Part shown: positions 21,093 to 28,895 of the stretch, in pieces | Position numbering within the stretch: the first letter of the stretch is position 1 | How the letters are laid out: each line of letters opens with the position of its first letter | Made by a program: the position numbers and the translations under genes | Notes under the pieces: generated by a model | The model's database searches: none | Seen by the model: only the letters and a program-made list of their open reading frames with translations | What the model was told of the DNA's origin: nothing | Virus record (IMG/VR): IMGVR_UViG_3300037063_000241 | Span: 1 to 33,377 of that record | Source: a virus | Strand: one strand, 5' to 3' | DNA length: 33,377 nucleotides

Positions 21093-21121
21093 TTGCATTG
21101 ATGAAAATTTTCTTTTATGAT
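21093..21121 (+). promoter_or_regulatory. predicted rightward promoter with operator in spacer
   Basis: -35 TTGCAT (21093-21098), 17-bp spacer, -10 TATGAT (21116-21121). The spacer contains the perfect palindrome GAAAATTTTC (21103-21112). It would drive the small-gene block starting at 21199. The 205-base gap 20994-21198 is AT-rich for this genome and holds no other gene. Confidence 0.65.
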
Positions 21122-21198
21122 CCACGGGAATAATGATTCCGAGGGTACAAAGTTTAATTAAGCATTCGGGAAATGAGTGAAAGAAACAGGAGGTTACC

Positions 21199-21504
21199 GT
21201 GATTCCAAGCAAAGAAGATTTCCTAGCTGCTTCGTGCCGCTGGAACGGGTCGCACAACGGTATCGGTTTTGAACTTAATTGGCACGGTCGCAGCGACTAC
21301 AATCAGTCCGGGACTTGGTGTTGCTATATCCTCATTTCGGATGAGCAGTTTTATCCGGATGATTGGGCCAAGCTTCGCTTAGAGCGCGACGATATAGAGT
21401 TTGCAGGCTCATGGCGTCGCCATTGGAACTACGACAATTTCCCGGATCTTGGCGCGCACCGTGCCTTGAACAAATCTTCGCTCCCTGGGGACGAACGCAA
21501 ATGA
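21199..21504 (+). CDS. small protein, unknown
   Basis: 101 aa, GTG start behind CAGGAGG. Aromatic-rich: GIGFELNWHGRSDYNQSGTW, CCYILISDEQFYPDDW, then RRHWNYDNFPDLGAH. First gene of the small-gene block and so likely the most strongly expressed. No family recognised. Confidence 0.65.
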   Translation: MIPSKEDFLAASCRWNGSHNGIGFELNWHGRSDYNQSGTWCCYILISDEQFYPDDWAKLRLERDDIEFAGSWRRHWNYDNFPDLGAHRALNKSSLPGDERK

Positions 21505-21674
21505 GACGCCGCGAGCTGATCCGCAAACTGGATGAAATCAAGTCGCGCTCATGGCGAGCGCCGTGGTTCCCGACACGCGATGACGTGCTCCGGCTTTACG
21601 AGGAAGAAATAAAGCGGCTCCGCGATCTTTATGAGATGCTTCCCGAGATCATCGAAAAACTGGACGCTCACTAG
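21501..21674 (+). CDS. 57-aa charged helical protein
   Basis: ATG 21501 overlaps the previous stop. RRRELIRKLDEIKSRS, then RLYEEEIKRLRDLYEMLPEI gives a likely coiled coil. Unknown function. Confidence 0.55.
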   Translation: MRRRELIRKLDEIKSRSWRAPWFPTRDDVLRLYEEEIKRLRDLYEMLPEIIEKLDAH

Positions 21675-21683
21675 GACGATGCG

Positions 21684-21917
21684 ATGAAAATCACAATGCG
21701 CGCCTTCCTCGTACGTGACCCTACCAGCGGGCAAGTGACAATCTATGGGCACTCGGAAAACGACGACCAGCAAAATCGCGACGACTTCGGCGAGTTGTGG
21801 GAGCCTGGCAAGAATGACCAGCACGCGATTATCGAGTTTGAGGTCGAGATACCGGGACCGCAGCCGATTCCGGTAGCAAAAGTTACGGCAATATCTTCTG
21901 CTGAGTGCGACAAATGA
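21684..21917 (+). CDS. small protein, unknown
   Basis: 77 aa, beta start (MKITMRAFLVRDPTSGQVTI), acidic middle, beta end. No family recognised. Coupled to the next gene by ATGA. Confidence 0.55.
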   Translation: MKITMRAFLVRDPTSGQVTIYGHSENDDQQNRDDFGELWEPGKNDQHAIIEFEVEIPGPQPIPVAKVTAISSAECDK

Positions 21918-22282
21918 CGATCAGAGGCGAACTCATAGAAGTTGTGACCGGAGCCGCGCCGGACGGGTGGGAGCATGGCGAAGTTATTATCAGCCTCGTC
22001 CATCCAGATAATAGGGCTGTCATCGAGGCTTGGCGGCATGGCGCTTTCGCGGTTCACGAGGTTAAACGTATTGGTGGTCGTGGTTGGCGCCTCAGTCACG
22101 CTCCAAGTGGCTTACAGATATGGACCTTCTCGACGATGGAGGATGCCGTCGAACTTGCCGAGCGGATTGAGCCGCTAACGGACTGGAACGCGATCAACAA
22201 GATGCTGCCTTCTGGCACTGAATTATATCCCAAAGTCCGCAAGGTCGTGGACGAAATCGTAGAGCGCGAAAGCGCACGCTAG
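21914..22282 (+). CDS. small protein, unknown
   Basis: 122 aa from ATG 21914 (ATGA overlap). Alpha/beta pattern: HGEVIISLVHPDNRAVIEAW, then SHAPSGLQIWTFSTMEDAVE. No catalytic motif seen. Confidence 0.6.
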   Translation: MTIRGELIEVVTGAAPDGWEHGEVIISLVHPDNRAVIEAWRHGAFAVHEVKRIGGRGWRLSHAPSGLQIWTFSTMEDAVELAERIEPLTDWNAINKMLPSGTELYPKVRKVVDEIVERESAR

Positions 22283-22302
22283 ACTGCTGAGCGAGAAAAA
22301 GC

Positions 22303-22557
22303 ATGAGAAAGATCGAAAGTCACCAGTTCTTCATCCATACGGTCGGCGATATTTGGAGTTCATCTTGTCGCGCTGGGCTACCTGACGGCACGTGGCCGTA
22401 TGCGGTTGCGGAGCCTTACACAGCCGGCAGGCTCAAGGCTGCGTGGTGGGTGCTTACGGGCCGCGCTTACGCGTTTCAATGGCCCAAGCCAGGCGACGTT
22501 GAACAAGCACTCGGGCAACCAGCTTATCGGCCCCCGACCGCATCCGGTGCACAGTAG
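22303..22557 (+). CDS. small conserved-looking phage protein
   Basis: 84 aa. The end LKAAWWVLTGRAYAFQWPKP followed by GD is a pattern I associate with small phage proteins of unknown role (AWxVxxGRAxAxxWPKPGDLE). The SD is weak. Confidence 0.6.
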   Translation: MRKIESHQFFIHTVGDIWSSSCRAGLPDGTWPYAVAEPYTAGRLKAAWWVLTGRAYAFQWPKPGDVEQALGQPAYRPPTASGAQ

Positions 22558-22575
22558 ACCGCAGAGTGAAACAAA

Positions 22576-23067
22576 ATGCTCAGTTACTACGCCCCAACCT
22601 TCCTCGACGAATCCTTATCGCATCCAGATAAGAAAGGACAGCAGTATGCGACGGGCCGCAGAAGCGGGATGATATTTGTTAGAACTTTCTCTAAGAGCCG
22701 GAGCGGTTTCAAAGCGCGGCGTTTAGTGATCTCGTTTTCCTGGGACGACGACAGCGCAGAGGCAAAAGCCACTGCGCTCGCCAAGGTGATCGACGGCATG
22801 GAGGAAATGCCGGAACTGGACAAAAACCCTCCCCTCAACTGGATACCAAAGTTCATCAAGGAGAAGCTCATGAAATTCCCCAAGAAGCTGTATGTCAAAG
22901 TATGTGATGACGGTTCCGGCAACGAGTATTTTGATCCACATCGTGCCGTCGAAACCTTAGCCGACGCTGGCGAGAAGGTGCGCGTCGGCGTTTACGAACT
23001 TTCTAGCGTCATAGAAGCCCGCGGGTCGGTCAGCGTCGTTACAACCAACCGGGTCAAGCGCGTATGA
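22576..23067 (+). CDS. two-part protein with C-terminal FPKxLYxK module
   Basis: 163 aa. Residues 1-98 are unknown (RRLVISFSWDDDSAEAKA...). From residue 99 it reads MKFPKKLYVKVCDDGSGNEY, ending TTNRVKRV, clearly related to the separate gene at 23559-23753. AAGGAG lies 6 bases before that internal ATG (22870), so the module may also be made alone as a 65-aa protein. Confidence 0.6.
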   Translation: MLSYYAPTFLDESLSHPDKKGQQYATGRRSGMIFVRTFSKSRSGFKARRLVISFSWDDDSAEAKATALAKVIDGMEEMPELDKNPPLNWIPKFIKEKLMKFPKKLYVKVCDDGSGNEYFDPHRAVETLADAGEKVRVGVYELSSVIEARGSVSVVTTNRVKRV

Positions 23068-23109
23068 AGAGGCTTGTCGGCGGCACCACGGAGAATTTGG
23101 ACGCACAGA

Positions 23110-23313
23110 ATGACGGCAAAACAATATCAAGCGGCGCTCGATAAACTCTGCCTCTCTCAGCTTGGGGCGGCGAGGCTATTCGGCGCGGACGGCCGCACGT
23201 CGCGGCGTTGGGCGTCTGGGGAGCGTGGCATCCCGGAAACGGTTGCGATCCTGCTGCGGCTGATGCTCGCCGGGCTGATCACGGCGCCCGATATCGAGAG
23301 GATCAAGCCATGA
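23110..23313 (+). CDS. XRE-like HTH protein
   Basis: 67 aa from ATG 23110. MTAKQYQAALDKLCLSQLGA, then ARLFGADGRTSRRWASGER and IPETVAILLRLML is a classic helix-turn-helix seen in small alphaproteobacterial phage proteins. Likely DNA-binding. Coupled to the next gene. Confidence 0.75.
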   Translation: MTAKQYQAALDKLCLSQLGAARLFGADGRTSRRWASGERGIPETVAILLRLMLAGLITAPDIERIKP

Positions 23314-23540
23314 CAAAAGACACGCCGGCCCTTGTCCGCAGCGATCTTCGCGCATGGGCCAAAACTCAACGCGACCCGGCTGTCGTCTCCCTGAGTGAGA
23401 TGGCCCATACCGGCATTCGTGGCCTCGAATATAATCCGGAGAACCACGAACTGCGCGCCAGCCTTTGGAAAACGATCATCAGTCTCGGCGCCGCGGTTGG
23501 CCGGCCGATTGGTCCTGCGGAATGTATGCCAAAAACTTAA
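23310..23540 (+). CDS. small protein, unknown
   Basis: 76 aa, ATGA-coupled. Helical N-terminus (ALVRSDLRAWAKTQRDP), then ENHELRASLWKTIISLGAAV. No family recognised. Confidence 0.5.
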   Translation: MTKDTPALVRSDLRAWAKTQRDPAVVSLSEMAHTGIRGLEYNPENHELRASLWKTIISLGAAVGRPIGPAECMPKT

Positions 23541-23558
23541 CCCAGAGGAGAACTGAAA

Positions 23559-23753
23559 ATGGCTACCAAACAATTTCCCAAGACCCTGTATGCGAAGATC
23601 GAGAAGGACGGCGACACTTCCTATTTCGTCGCTGTCGCTGACGAGGGCATCTATGGCCTCGCCGAACACGGCAAGAAGATCAAGGTAGCTACTTACAAAT
23701 TGATCGAGGTCAATTCGGTAGATTTGGTCGCGGACGTTCGCAAGGTGAAATAA
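23559..23753 (+). CDS. FPKxLYxK-module protein
   Basis: 64 aa with a good SD (AGAGGAG). MATKQFPKTLYAKIEKDGDT, then SYFVAVADE and KIKVATYKLIEV aligns along its length with the C-terminal 65 residues of the 22576 gene. A small beta-rich fold, function unknown. The pair is a local duplication. Confidence 0.7.
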   Translation: MATKQFPKTLYAKIEKDGDTSYFVAVADEGIYGLAEHGKKIKVATYKLIEVNSVDLVADVRKVK

Positions 23754-23787
23754 TGCTGCGGAATGAGCGAAATAAACAGAGGAGGCC

Positions 23788-23985
23788 ATGATGATTGAAT
23801 TTGTGGAATTTCCGAAGATCGCCCGGCTGCGGACGATGCTGCAAGAATGCCGAAACGCAGTTGCCGCCCTCGACCCTATGGCGCTTGGCGGCCAGCACGC
23901 GAATCACCCCGAGGAACAGGAATGGTATTTTCGGGACGAACTGCTGTCGCGTATCGACGCGGCACTCGTGGGGAGCGGCCGCTAG
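23788..23985 (+). CDS. small helical protein, unknown
   Basis: 65 aa, GGAGG before a double ATG. RLRTMLQECRNAVAALDP, then EWYFRDELLSRIDAALV. No family recognised. Confidence 0.55.
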   Translation: MMIEFVEFPKIARLRTMLQECRNAVAALDPMALGGQHANHPEEQEWYFRDELLSRIDAALVGSGR

Positions 23986-24001
23986 CGCGGCAAGAACAAA
24001 C

Positions 24002-24316
24002 ATGAAAACGGCCCCAAAGAAGGGCGATTATGTCGTGGCGACCAAGTACGCTGACGGCGATCCAGGCGACCAATTCTGCATCGGCTTCTACGATGGCGGC
24101 TACGATCACTACGGGCAGACGAGGCATCTTGTCGTGGATAGCCACGGCAAGAACTTCCGCCATAACGGATTTCGGCGCGTGGCCCGCGTCGGAGCGAAGC
24201 GTGGAACCTGGATGGTCCAGAACATCGCCCACATCGAACGCATGATGAACCGCTTTAGCGTCTGGCACTGGTGGAAGGCACCATGGCGCGAACTTTCGCT
24301 CTTGGGGAGATCATGA
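24002..24316 (+). CDS. small protein, unknown
   Basis: 104 aa from ATG 24002. Start KKGDYVVATKYADGDPGDQF, then FYDGGYDHYGQTRHLVVDSH, a possible small barrel. The C-terminus RFSVWHWWKAPWRELSLLG is Trp-rich. Coupled to the next gene. Confidence 0.55.
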   Translation: MKTAPKKGDYVVATKYADGDPGDQFCIGFYDGGYDHYGQTRHLVVDSHGKNFRHNGFRRVARVGAKRGTWMVQNIAHIERMMNRFSVWHWWKAPWRELSLLGRS

Positions 24317-24489
24317 ATAAAAAATCAATGAATCCGCCTCGACCAAAACGTCGGCGCGAAATGCCCGAAGTGATCAATCGGGTGAAGGCCGTGACTAGCG
24401 CCACGGCGGCGGACCTTTATATTGATCTGAAACCGATGATCGCCGCGCTTTACATTCGGCGGTATCGGACGGTCATGGGGAAGATGTAA
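24313..24489 (+). CDS. 58-aa basic protein
   Basis: ATG 24313 overlaps the previous stop, with GGGGAG before it. Very basic N-terminus (PPRPKRRREMPEVINRVKAV) and a helical C-terminus (MIAALYIRRYRTVMGKM). Nucleic-acid binding possible. Confidence 0.5.
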   Translation: MNKKSMNPPRPKRRREMPEVINRVKAVTSATAADLYIDLKPMIAALYIRRYRTVMGKM

Positions 24490-24491
24490 AC

Positions 24492-24698
24492 ATGCGAATG
24501 AGCCAACGTGAGATCGACGCGATGATGGACGAGCATATCCGCCGCATGGGAGAGCCGGAACCGTACCGATCACTGCGGCTTCAAAAAGAGCGTATCGAGC
24601 ACGAACAGGAGCACCAGGCGCGCGGGGCTGCCTATGACCGCCAGGCCGAACAGTTGCGCCGCGACATTCGCAAGCTCGGCGCGCGTCCTTGCGCCTAA
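24492..24698 (+). CDS. 68-aa coiled-coil-like protein
   Basis: MSQREIDAMMDEHIRRMGEP, then LQKERIEHEQEHQARGAAYD and RQAEQLRRDIRKL. Charged helices only. Unknown function. Confidence 0.5.
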   Translation: MRMSQREIDAMMDEHIRRMGEPEPYRSLRLQKERIEHEQEHQARGAAYDRQAEQLRRDIRKLGARPCA

Positions 24699-24726
24699 AA
24701 GTTTCACTGAACAGGAGTGCTCGCGC

Positions 24727-24948
24727 GTGACCGAACGACCGTTCTGTGAGAACTTTGAGCGAGCGCGGACATTGCAGCGTATGCCCGAACCGTGTGCCGA
24801 ATGCGGCTGGCCGAGACGCGCTTGCAAGATCATGTGGCCGTGCTTGCACGCCAAAGACGAGATCAAGGCACGGACCTATACGATAGATGGCCTGTGGTTT
24901 TGGAGCTGGCCTGGACGATACTTTTCCGAGCCACCGCTTGGATACTAA
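24727..24948 (+). CDS. small Cys-containing protein
   Basis: 73 aa, GTG start 11 bases after AGGAG. CAECGWPRRAC, then CLHAKDEI gives a possible zinc site, and the C-terminus is Trp-rich (LWFWSWPGRYF). No family recognised. Confidence 0.55.
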   Translation: MTERPFCENFERARTLQRMPEPCAECGWPRRACKIMWPCLHAKDEIKARTYTIDGLWFWSWPGRYFSEPPLGY

Positions 24949-24975
24949 AAATCTCACAGAAAAGGAGCGACTGCC

Positions 24976-25125
24976 ATGTGGTGCGAGAAGTGCGGCTACA
25001 ACGTCACCAAAGAATATGTCGAGGAACAAGAGTGTCCCTATTGGGAATGCCCGATGGAGAACCGCACTGTTGATACGGCCGATGAGCTTCATCAGGTTTT
25101 CGGCGAAGCATTAAAAACGCAATAA
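24976..25125 (+). CDS. 49-aa zinc-ribbon protein
   Basis: ATG 24976 behind AAGGAG. MWCEKCGYNVTKEYVEEQEC, then PYWECP gives two Cys pairs (C3/C6, C20/C25), a minimal zinc ribbon, followed by a short helix (TADELHQVFGEALK). Confidence 0.6.
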   Translation: MWCEKCGYNVTKEYVEEQECPYWECPMENRTVDTADELHQVFGEALKTQ

Positions 25126-25155
25126 GCATCCGTTAGCGAAAGGAAAGACTTCCAC

Positions 25156-25485
25156 ATGCGATATTGGCCACGTCGTGTTTCTGTCTGGGACGGCCCGGCA
25201 ACCAATGTAGCGATGGCGCGAAGTGGTCCTGATCCGCTAAACCCCACGCGGATTCGAATGCTTCGTGAACGCGGCCTTTCATACAGAGAGATCGGGATAT
25301 TGATCGCAAAACAGGATGGACGAAAAATGCCGTATCTTGCCCTTTCTGTCGCTGGAGCGCTTCGTAATTTTCATCGAGGAAATCGCGATGAGGACGGCGA
25401 ACGTGAGTTCGAGCGTGCGACAGCCAGACAAACCAAGTCCGTCAGTTTAGGTGACGGGATTGGGACTATTATATTTAGAAAATAA
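25156..25485 (+). CDS. HTH-containing small protein
   Basis: 109 aa, SD AAAGGAAAG. RIRMLRERGLSYREIGILIA is a resolvase-like helix-turn-helix; a basic helix and Ser/Gly tail follow. DNA-binding inferred, target unknown. Confidence 0.6.
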   Translation: MRYWPRRVSVWDGPATNVAMARSGPDPLNPTRIRMLRERGLSYREIGILIAKQDGRKMPYLALSVAGALRNFHRGNRDEDGEREFERATARQTKSVSLGDGIGTIIFRK

Positions 25486-25517
25486 CGCTCTGCGTCAGAG
25501 AACGAACCGAGGTTAAA

Positions 25518-25796
25518 ATGAGCAACCCAACAATCAAAATCGGCGGCTTGGCGCTCCGACACGAGGGCAAATTTTGGAATGCCTATTACGCGCTGCCAGA
25601 TTCGATGGCCGATGCGATCCAGCTCGGCTCTATCGCCATGCGGTTCGTCGAGAATAACCAGGAGCGCAAAGACGCCTTCATGGCGTTGATGCGCGAAGGT
25701 GTAGCCGACATCTTGCAGGAACAGACCGGCACGCGCCCCACGTGGCCGGATGGTCCACAGTCGGCCCCGGAACACGAACGTGCAGGGCACTCTTAA
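25518..25796 (+). CDS. small protein, unknown
   Basis: 92 aa. IKIGGLALRHEGKFWNAYYA, then ADAIQLGSIAMRFVENNQER. The pattern recalls small phage proteins with a beta hairpin followed by helices. No named family. Confidence 0.6.
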   Translation: MSNPTIKIGGLALRHEGKFWNAYYALPDSMADAIQLGSIAMRFVENNQERKDAFMALMREGVADILQEQTGTRPTWPDGPQSAPEHERAGHS

Positions 25797-25822
25797 GGGA
25801 AACGATCAGCAAGCCGCTTCAG

Positions 25823-25975
25823 ATGACGGAAGTGCAGAACCGCGAATTACTTGCAGCCTCTGAACAACGACGACGCGAACATGGTGATCAGGAAGGCAAC
25901 AGGCATGATCGCCGGCTTGCCGCAAAGCGTGAGCGGCAAGCCAAACGGCGAGAAAAAGCGATAACGTCATGTTAA
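25823..25975 (+). CDS. 50-aa Arg-rich protein
   Basis: ATG 25823, no clear SD. ELLAASEQRRREHGDQEGNR, then HDRRLAAKRERQAKRREKA. Highly basic, probably unstructured, likely nucleic-acid binding. Confidence 0.4.
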   Translation: MTEVQNRELLAASEQRRREHGDQEGNRHDRRLAAKRERQAKRREKAITSC

Positions 25976-26346
25976 CGCGAAGGATCACGGCAATGGGTCT
26001 ATTTGCTTTTCTATTCGGTTGCGGCGACGATGATGAGGAGGCGCCCGCGTCTGTTCAGGATGCCGTCAATCTTCAAATGCAGCCGCTATGGACGGCTGTG
26101 CACGGGACCGCCTTTGATTTCGATGATGATCTGGCGCACAAGCAAAAGAGGATTGACGAACTGAGCGCCTGGGCCGGAAAGACCGAGGACCGCGCCACGC
26201 GGAAGGCTCAGAGGTATTGGATCTCGGTCGCTCAATATACCATCAACCGCGAACGCCAAGAGCGATCAAAGAAGCGCAGCGCCGAAAAATTACTTCCATC
26301 TTTGCCGCCGTTGCCATCGATCATCAAACGTCAGTTTCCGTACTAA
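25969..26346 (+). CDS. small protein with short hydrophobic N-terminus
   Basis: 125 aa from ATG 25969, with ATG 25993 as alternative. From the second start it reads MGLFAFLFGCGDDDEEAPA, which could be a very short lipoprotein or membrane tag. The rest is helical and charged (DDLAHKQKRIDELSAWAGK). Unknown. Confidence 0.5.
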   Translation: MLTRRITAMGLFAFLFGCGDDDEEAPASVQDAVNLQMQPLWTAVHGTAFDFDDDLAHKQKRIDELSAWAGKTEDRATRKAQRYWISVAQYTINRERQERSKKRSAEKLLPSLPPLPSIIKRQFPY

Positions 26347-26368
26347 CGTGTCGTCAGGATCATTCATC

Positions 26369-26644
26369 ATGAGATTGCCAATCACCGAACTCCTCATCAC
26401 CGATGGCATGATCGACGCCCACGAAGCTGAATGGGAGCGATGGAGCGTGCGCCTCAATAAGGTTCCGCGCATGACGACTTACGAGGTGATCCGCGGTCCG
26501 GCCGCTGACGAACCAATCTCAGAAGAAACGCTCAAGATCATCGAGGATCATCCTGGCGACTGGGAGCAGGCGCACTACCGAATGGAACGGCTACGTATCG
26601 AGGCGGCGATTAAGGCCGCACTTTCGTGTCGAGAGGAAAAATAA
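26369..26644 (+). CDS. small helical protein, unknown
   Basis: 91 aa from ATG 26369; an in-frame GTG at 26348 is possible. MRLPITELLITDGMIDAHEA, then PISEETLKIIEDHPGDWEQA. Acidic, helical. Its stop overlaps the next ATG (TAATG). Confidence 0.55.
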   Translation: MRLPITELLITDGMIDAHEAEWERWSVRLNKVPRMTTYEVIRGPAADEPISEETLKIIEDHPGDWEQAHYRMERLRIEAAIKAALSCREEK

Positions 26645-26721
26645 TGGGATTTATATACATGACTCCCTTCGTTACCCGCGTCGCTGGGAAGCGACTGACT
26701 TACAAGGCCCTGATCGCATAG
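26644..26721 (+). CDS. 25-aa microprotein
   Basis: MGFIYMTPFVTRVAGKRLTY plus five residues. The ATG overlaps the preceding stop with GAGGAAA just before it, and the stop forms part of the next gene's SD (TAGGAGG). Placement suggests real translation. Confidence 0.45.
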   Translation: MGFIYMTPFVTRVAGKRLTYKALIA

Positions 26722-26730
26722 GAGGCGACG

Positions 26731-27069
26731 ATGGTTGAAAAACCGCGAACCACGCTTACGGACGGCAGACAGGTCTACCCGGAGCATCGCGATACCCTCA
26801 AGGATGGTCCGCGCGCCGGTCAGCAGAAAGACTATGTCGTGCTCGCCGAGGAAGAGCGAGCCAAGGGCTTTGTGCGGCCGGTGCGCCGCTCCTACAAACA
26901 TCAGAAGTGCGGGGGCATCACCACAATGGGCCAAACGCTCGCCGAGACTTACGCCCGGCAGCCCGACTTTTATAGCGGTACGTTTTGCTGCCATTGCGCC
27001 GCTCATTTCCCGGTCGGCGCCGACGGCGAGTTCGTCTGGCAAGGAACCAACGAAAAGGTGGGAACGTGA
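26731..27069 (+). CDS. phage protein with zinc-ribbon-like C-terminus
   Basis: 112 aa, strong SD. A basic middle (KGFVRPVRRSYKHQK) is followed by CGGITTMGQTLAETYARQPD, then FYSGTFCCHCAAHFPV and GTNEKVGT. The C...CxxC set and the TMGxxLAETYAR segment look conserved among alphaproteobacterial phages as I recall them; function unknown. Confidence 0.7.
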   Translation: MVEKPRTTLTDGRQVYPEHRDTLKDGPRAGQQKDYVVLAEEERAKGFVRPVRRSYKHQKCGGITTMGQTLAETYARQPDFYSGTFCCHCAAHFPVGADGEFVWQGTNEKVGT

Positions 27070-27344
27070 CGACCTCTCATTCGCCGCTGTCGCAGCTTAA
27101 GGCCCAAGCCGACAAGATCGCGGCGACGCTCAAAGCGGCCGAACGAGGCGAGCAAATCGACGTTCGTTTCGCGGAAAAGATCGAAGCGGCTCGAAGCAAG
27201 GACAGCTTCAAAGTCGGAATCGTCATGGACGACAAGGTAATCACCATCGAAATGCCATGGGCCACGATCCGCAGCACGAACGAAGTCGGACTTGCCGAAT
27301 ACATTCTCAACCAGATGCGAGAAGCAAGGGACACCGTGCAATGA
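27066..27344 (+). CDS. small helical/beta protein, unknown
   Basis: 92 aa, GTG overlapping the previous stop. LSQLKAQADKIAATLKAAER, then VGIVMDDKVITIEMPWATIR. No family recognised. Coupled on both sides. Confidence 0.6.
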   Translation: MTTSHSPLSQLKAQADKIAATLKAAERGEQIDVRFAEKIEAARSKDSFKVGIVMDDKVITIEMPWATIRSTNEVGLAEYILNQMREARDTVQ

Positions 27345-27715
27345 CAGAGCAAGCTTTCCTGATCGGTGGCGGTCAAATTCATCGGCTGATCGGCCCGCGC
27401 GGTGAAACGCCGCCGTGCCCCGAGGCCAAGTACAAGCGCGGCGACGTGGTGAAGGTCCGCAACACGAAGGCGCTGGCGAGTTTCCCACGCGAGGCCGTGA
27501 TAGCGGTTGCGATCCCGCCGGGTTTTTCCCCTGACCACGCGCTTGCGGACCTCGTAGGCGAGCCGCGTCCGTTGATGGCCCAAGTTGGCTCGCGGTCCAT
27601 AACCTACGTCCTGGTCCGCGAGAACGATCCCAAGCCTTATCTGGCGCGCGAGAGGGACCTGTTGCCCAGCGGCAAGCCGCCCGTTGAGATCGGCACAGTG
27701 AGCCGCGCGTCATGA
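27341..27715 (+). CDS. small protein, unknown
   Basis: 124 aa, ATGA-coupled. YKRGDVVKVRNTKALASFPR, then VIAVAIPPGFSPDHALADLV; beta-rich, possibly a KOW/SH3-like barrel. No family recognised. Confidence 0.6.
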   Translation: MTEQAFLIGGGQIHRLIGPRGETPPCPEAKYKRGDVVKVRNTKALASFPREAVIAVAIPPGFSPDHALADLVGEPRPLMAQVGSRSITYVLVRENDPKPYLARERDLLPSGKPPVEIGTVSRAS

Positions 27716-27834
27716 AAACGCCTAGCGCCCTAGACGCTATCGCGGACAAAGTTCTGCGATACCGGCCCAAGCCCAAGTCAAAGCCAGCGAAGCGGCGCAA
27801 GCGCCGCGCGGCCAAAATCGAGCGGTCAAAATGA
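27712..27834 (+). CDS. 40-aa basic protein
   Basis: MKTPSALDAIADKVLRYRPK, then a Lys/Arg run ending KIERSK. Start overlaps the previous stop. The PSxLDAIADKVL-x-YRPK pattern is one I associate with small phage proteins. Nucleic-acid binding is likely. Confidence 0.6.
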   Translation: MKTPSALDAIADKVLRYRPKPKSKPAKRRKRRAAKIERSK

Positions 27835-27846
27835 GAGCAGGGAGTC

Positions 27847-28527
27847 ATGTATATAATTCCCAAAATAATGGCGTCTTGGAATAAGGGAACAAGCGCGGGA
27901 CGGGATTTTCTGGAAGCCAATATTGGCTATACCGGCGACGGTTGCCTGATCTGGCCATTTTATAGAAACCCAGGCCACGGGCGCGGAACCTTTGGCGTTG
28001 ATGGCGAAGTCCACTACGCGCACCGCTATATGTGCGAACTTGTTAATGGATCACCGCCGACGCCAGAGCACCAAGCGTCGCATTCTTGCGGCAAAGGGCA
28101 CGAAGGGTGCGTCGATCCTCGGCATCTGTCGTGGGCGACTAATTCCAAGAATCAATTGGATCGGCGCGGACATGGTACGCATATCAGCAATACACACGGA
28201 AACCGCGGAAAGATGACGCGAGCGCAAATTGCAGAATTGCAAAGCCTCAAGGGAAGAATGTTACAGACAGAGCGTATGGCAAAGTTTGGAATATCACAGG
28301 GAACGGTTCAGTATTGGCACGGCGTTCGCGCACAGCGGCAGGCCGCACAGCCTCCGATCGATCAAAAGATTGACGCGGCCTTAGATGGTAAGCCAATGCC
28401 GATCAAAGAGTTGGCGCAGAAAATGTACGGTAATACTCGACAAGGAGTTGCCATTATATCGCAGTGGATTCCACACCGTGGCTTTGAGTTTCGCGATGGT
28501 GTTGTGTTTCCGCGCACGTCTCAGTGA
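27847..28527 (+). CDS. HNH endonuclease (homing-type, HNH_3)
   Basis: 226 aa, SD CAGGGAG. YAHRYMCELVNGSPP, HQASHSCGKGHEGCVDPRHL, then SWATNSKNQLDRRGHGTH is the HNH_3 core found in free-standing phage homing nucleases. A C-terminal part (MTRAQIAELQSLKGRM, then FGISQGTVQYWHGV) gives a DNA-binding HTH as in NUMOD-type tails. Such genes are mobile, and its lower GC at the start fits a late arrival. Confidence 0.85.
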   Translation: MYIIPKIMASWNKGTSAGRDFLEANIGYTGDGCLIWPFYRNPGHGRGTFGVDGEVHYAHRYMCELVNGSPPTPEHQASHSCGKGHEGCVDPRHLSWATNSKNQLDRRGHGTHISNTHGNRGKMTRAQIAELQSLKGRMLQTERMAKFGISQGTVQYWHGVRAQRQAAQPPIDQKIDAALDGKPMPIKELAQKMYGNTRQGVAIISQWIPHRGFEFRDGVVFPRTSQ

Positions 28528-28542
28528 TATGGGAGGAACCAA

Positions 28543-28863
28543 ATGATCCTGCTTACCGGATTGATGCTCATGGGGTTTTATTCAGGGCCAGCGACCCTTT
28601 ATCCCTATGACCCCGTCTACTGCGACAAGGACGGCGGGGGACCATGCTACGGCGTTTATATGTATCTGCCAAAATCTGCACCGCTTCCCCCAAAAGAAAC
28701 GTGGTGCAAGTGGGCAGATATCTCCGGAGATATGGGCAACGGTTGGTATTGGTGGAAGCCGCGCACCGTGGCGGCCGATCGCCAGAAGTATCTGGGCGAG
28801 CGCGTATGCTACCTTGAGGACAAGGGCGACCCGCACAGCATCAACGACATGCCGCGCGATTAA
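28543..28863 (+). CDS. small possibly exported protein
   Basis: 106 aa, SD GGGAGGA. Short hydrophobic N-terminus (MILLTGLMLMGFYSGPATLY) that could be a signal peptide, then an aromatic-rich part with Cys at YCDKD, PCYGV, TWCKW and RVCYL. Disulfides are possible if it is exported. Unknown function. Confidence 0.6.
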   Translation: MILLTGLMLMGFYSGPATLYPYDPVYCDKDGGGPCYGVYMYLPKSAPLPPKETWCKWADISGDMGNGWYWWKPRTVAADRQKYLGERVCYLEDKGDPHSINDMPRD

Positions 28864-28895
28864 TTGCACACTCATCACACAAGCGAGAAACTGAT

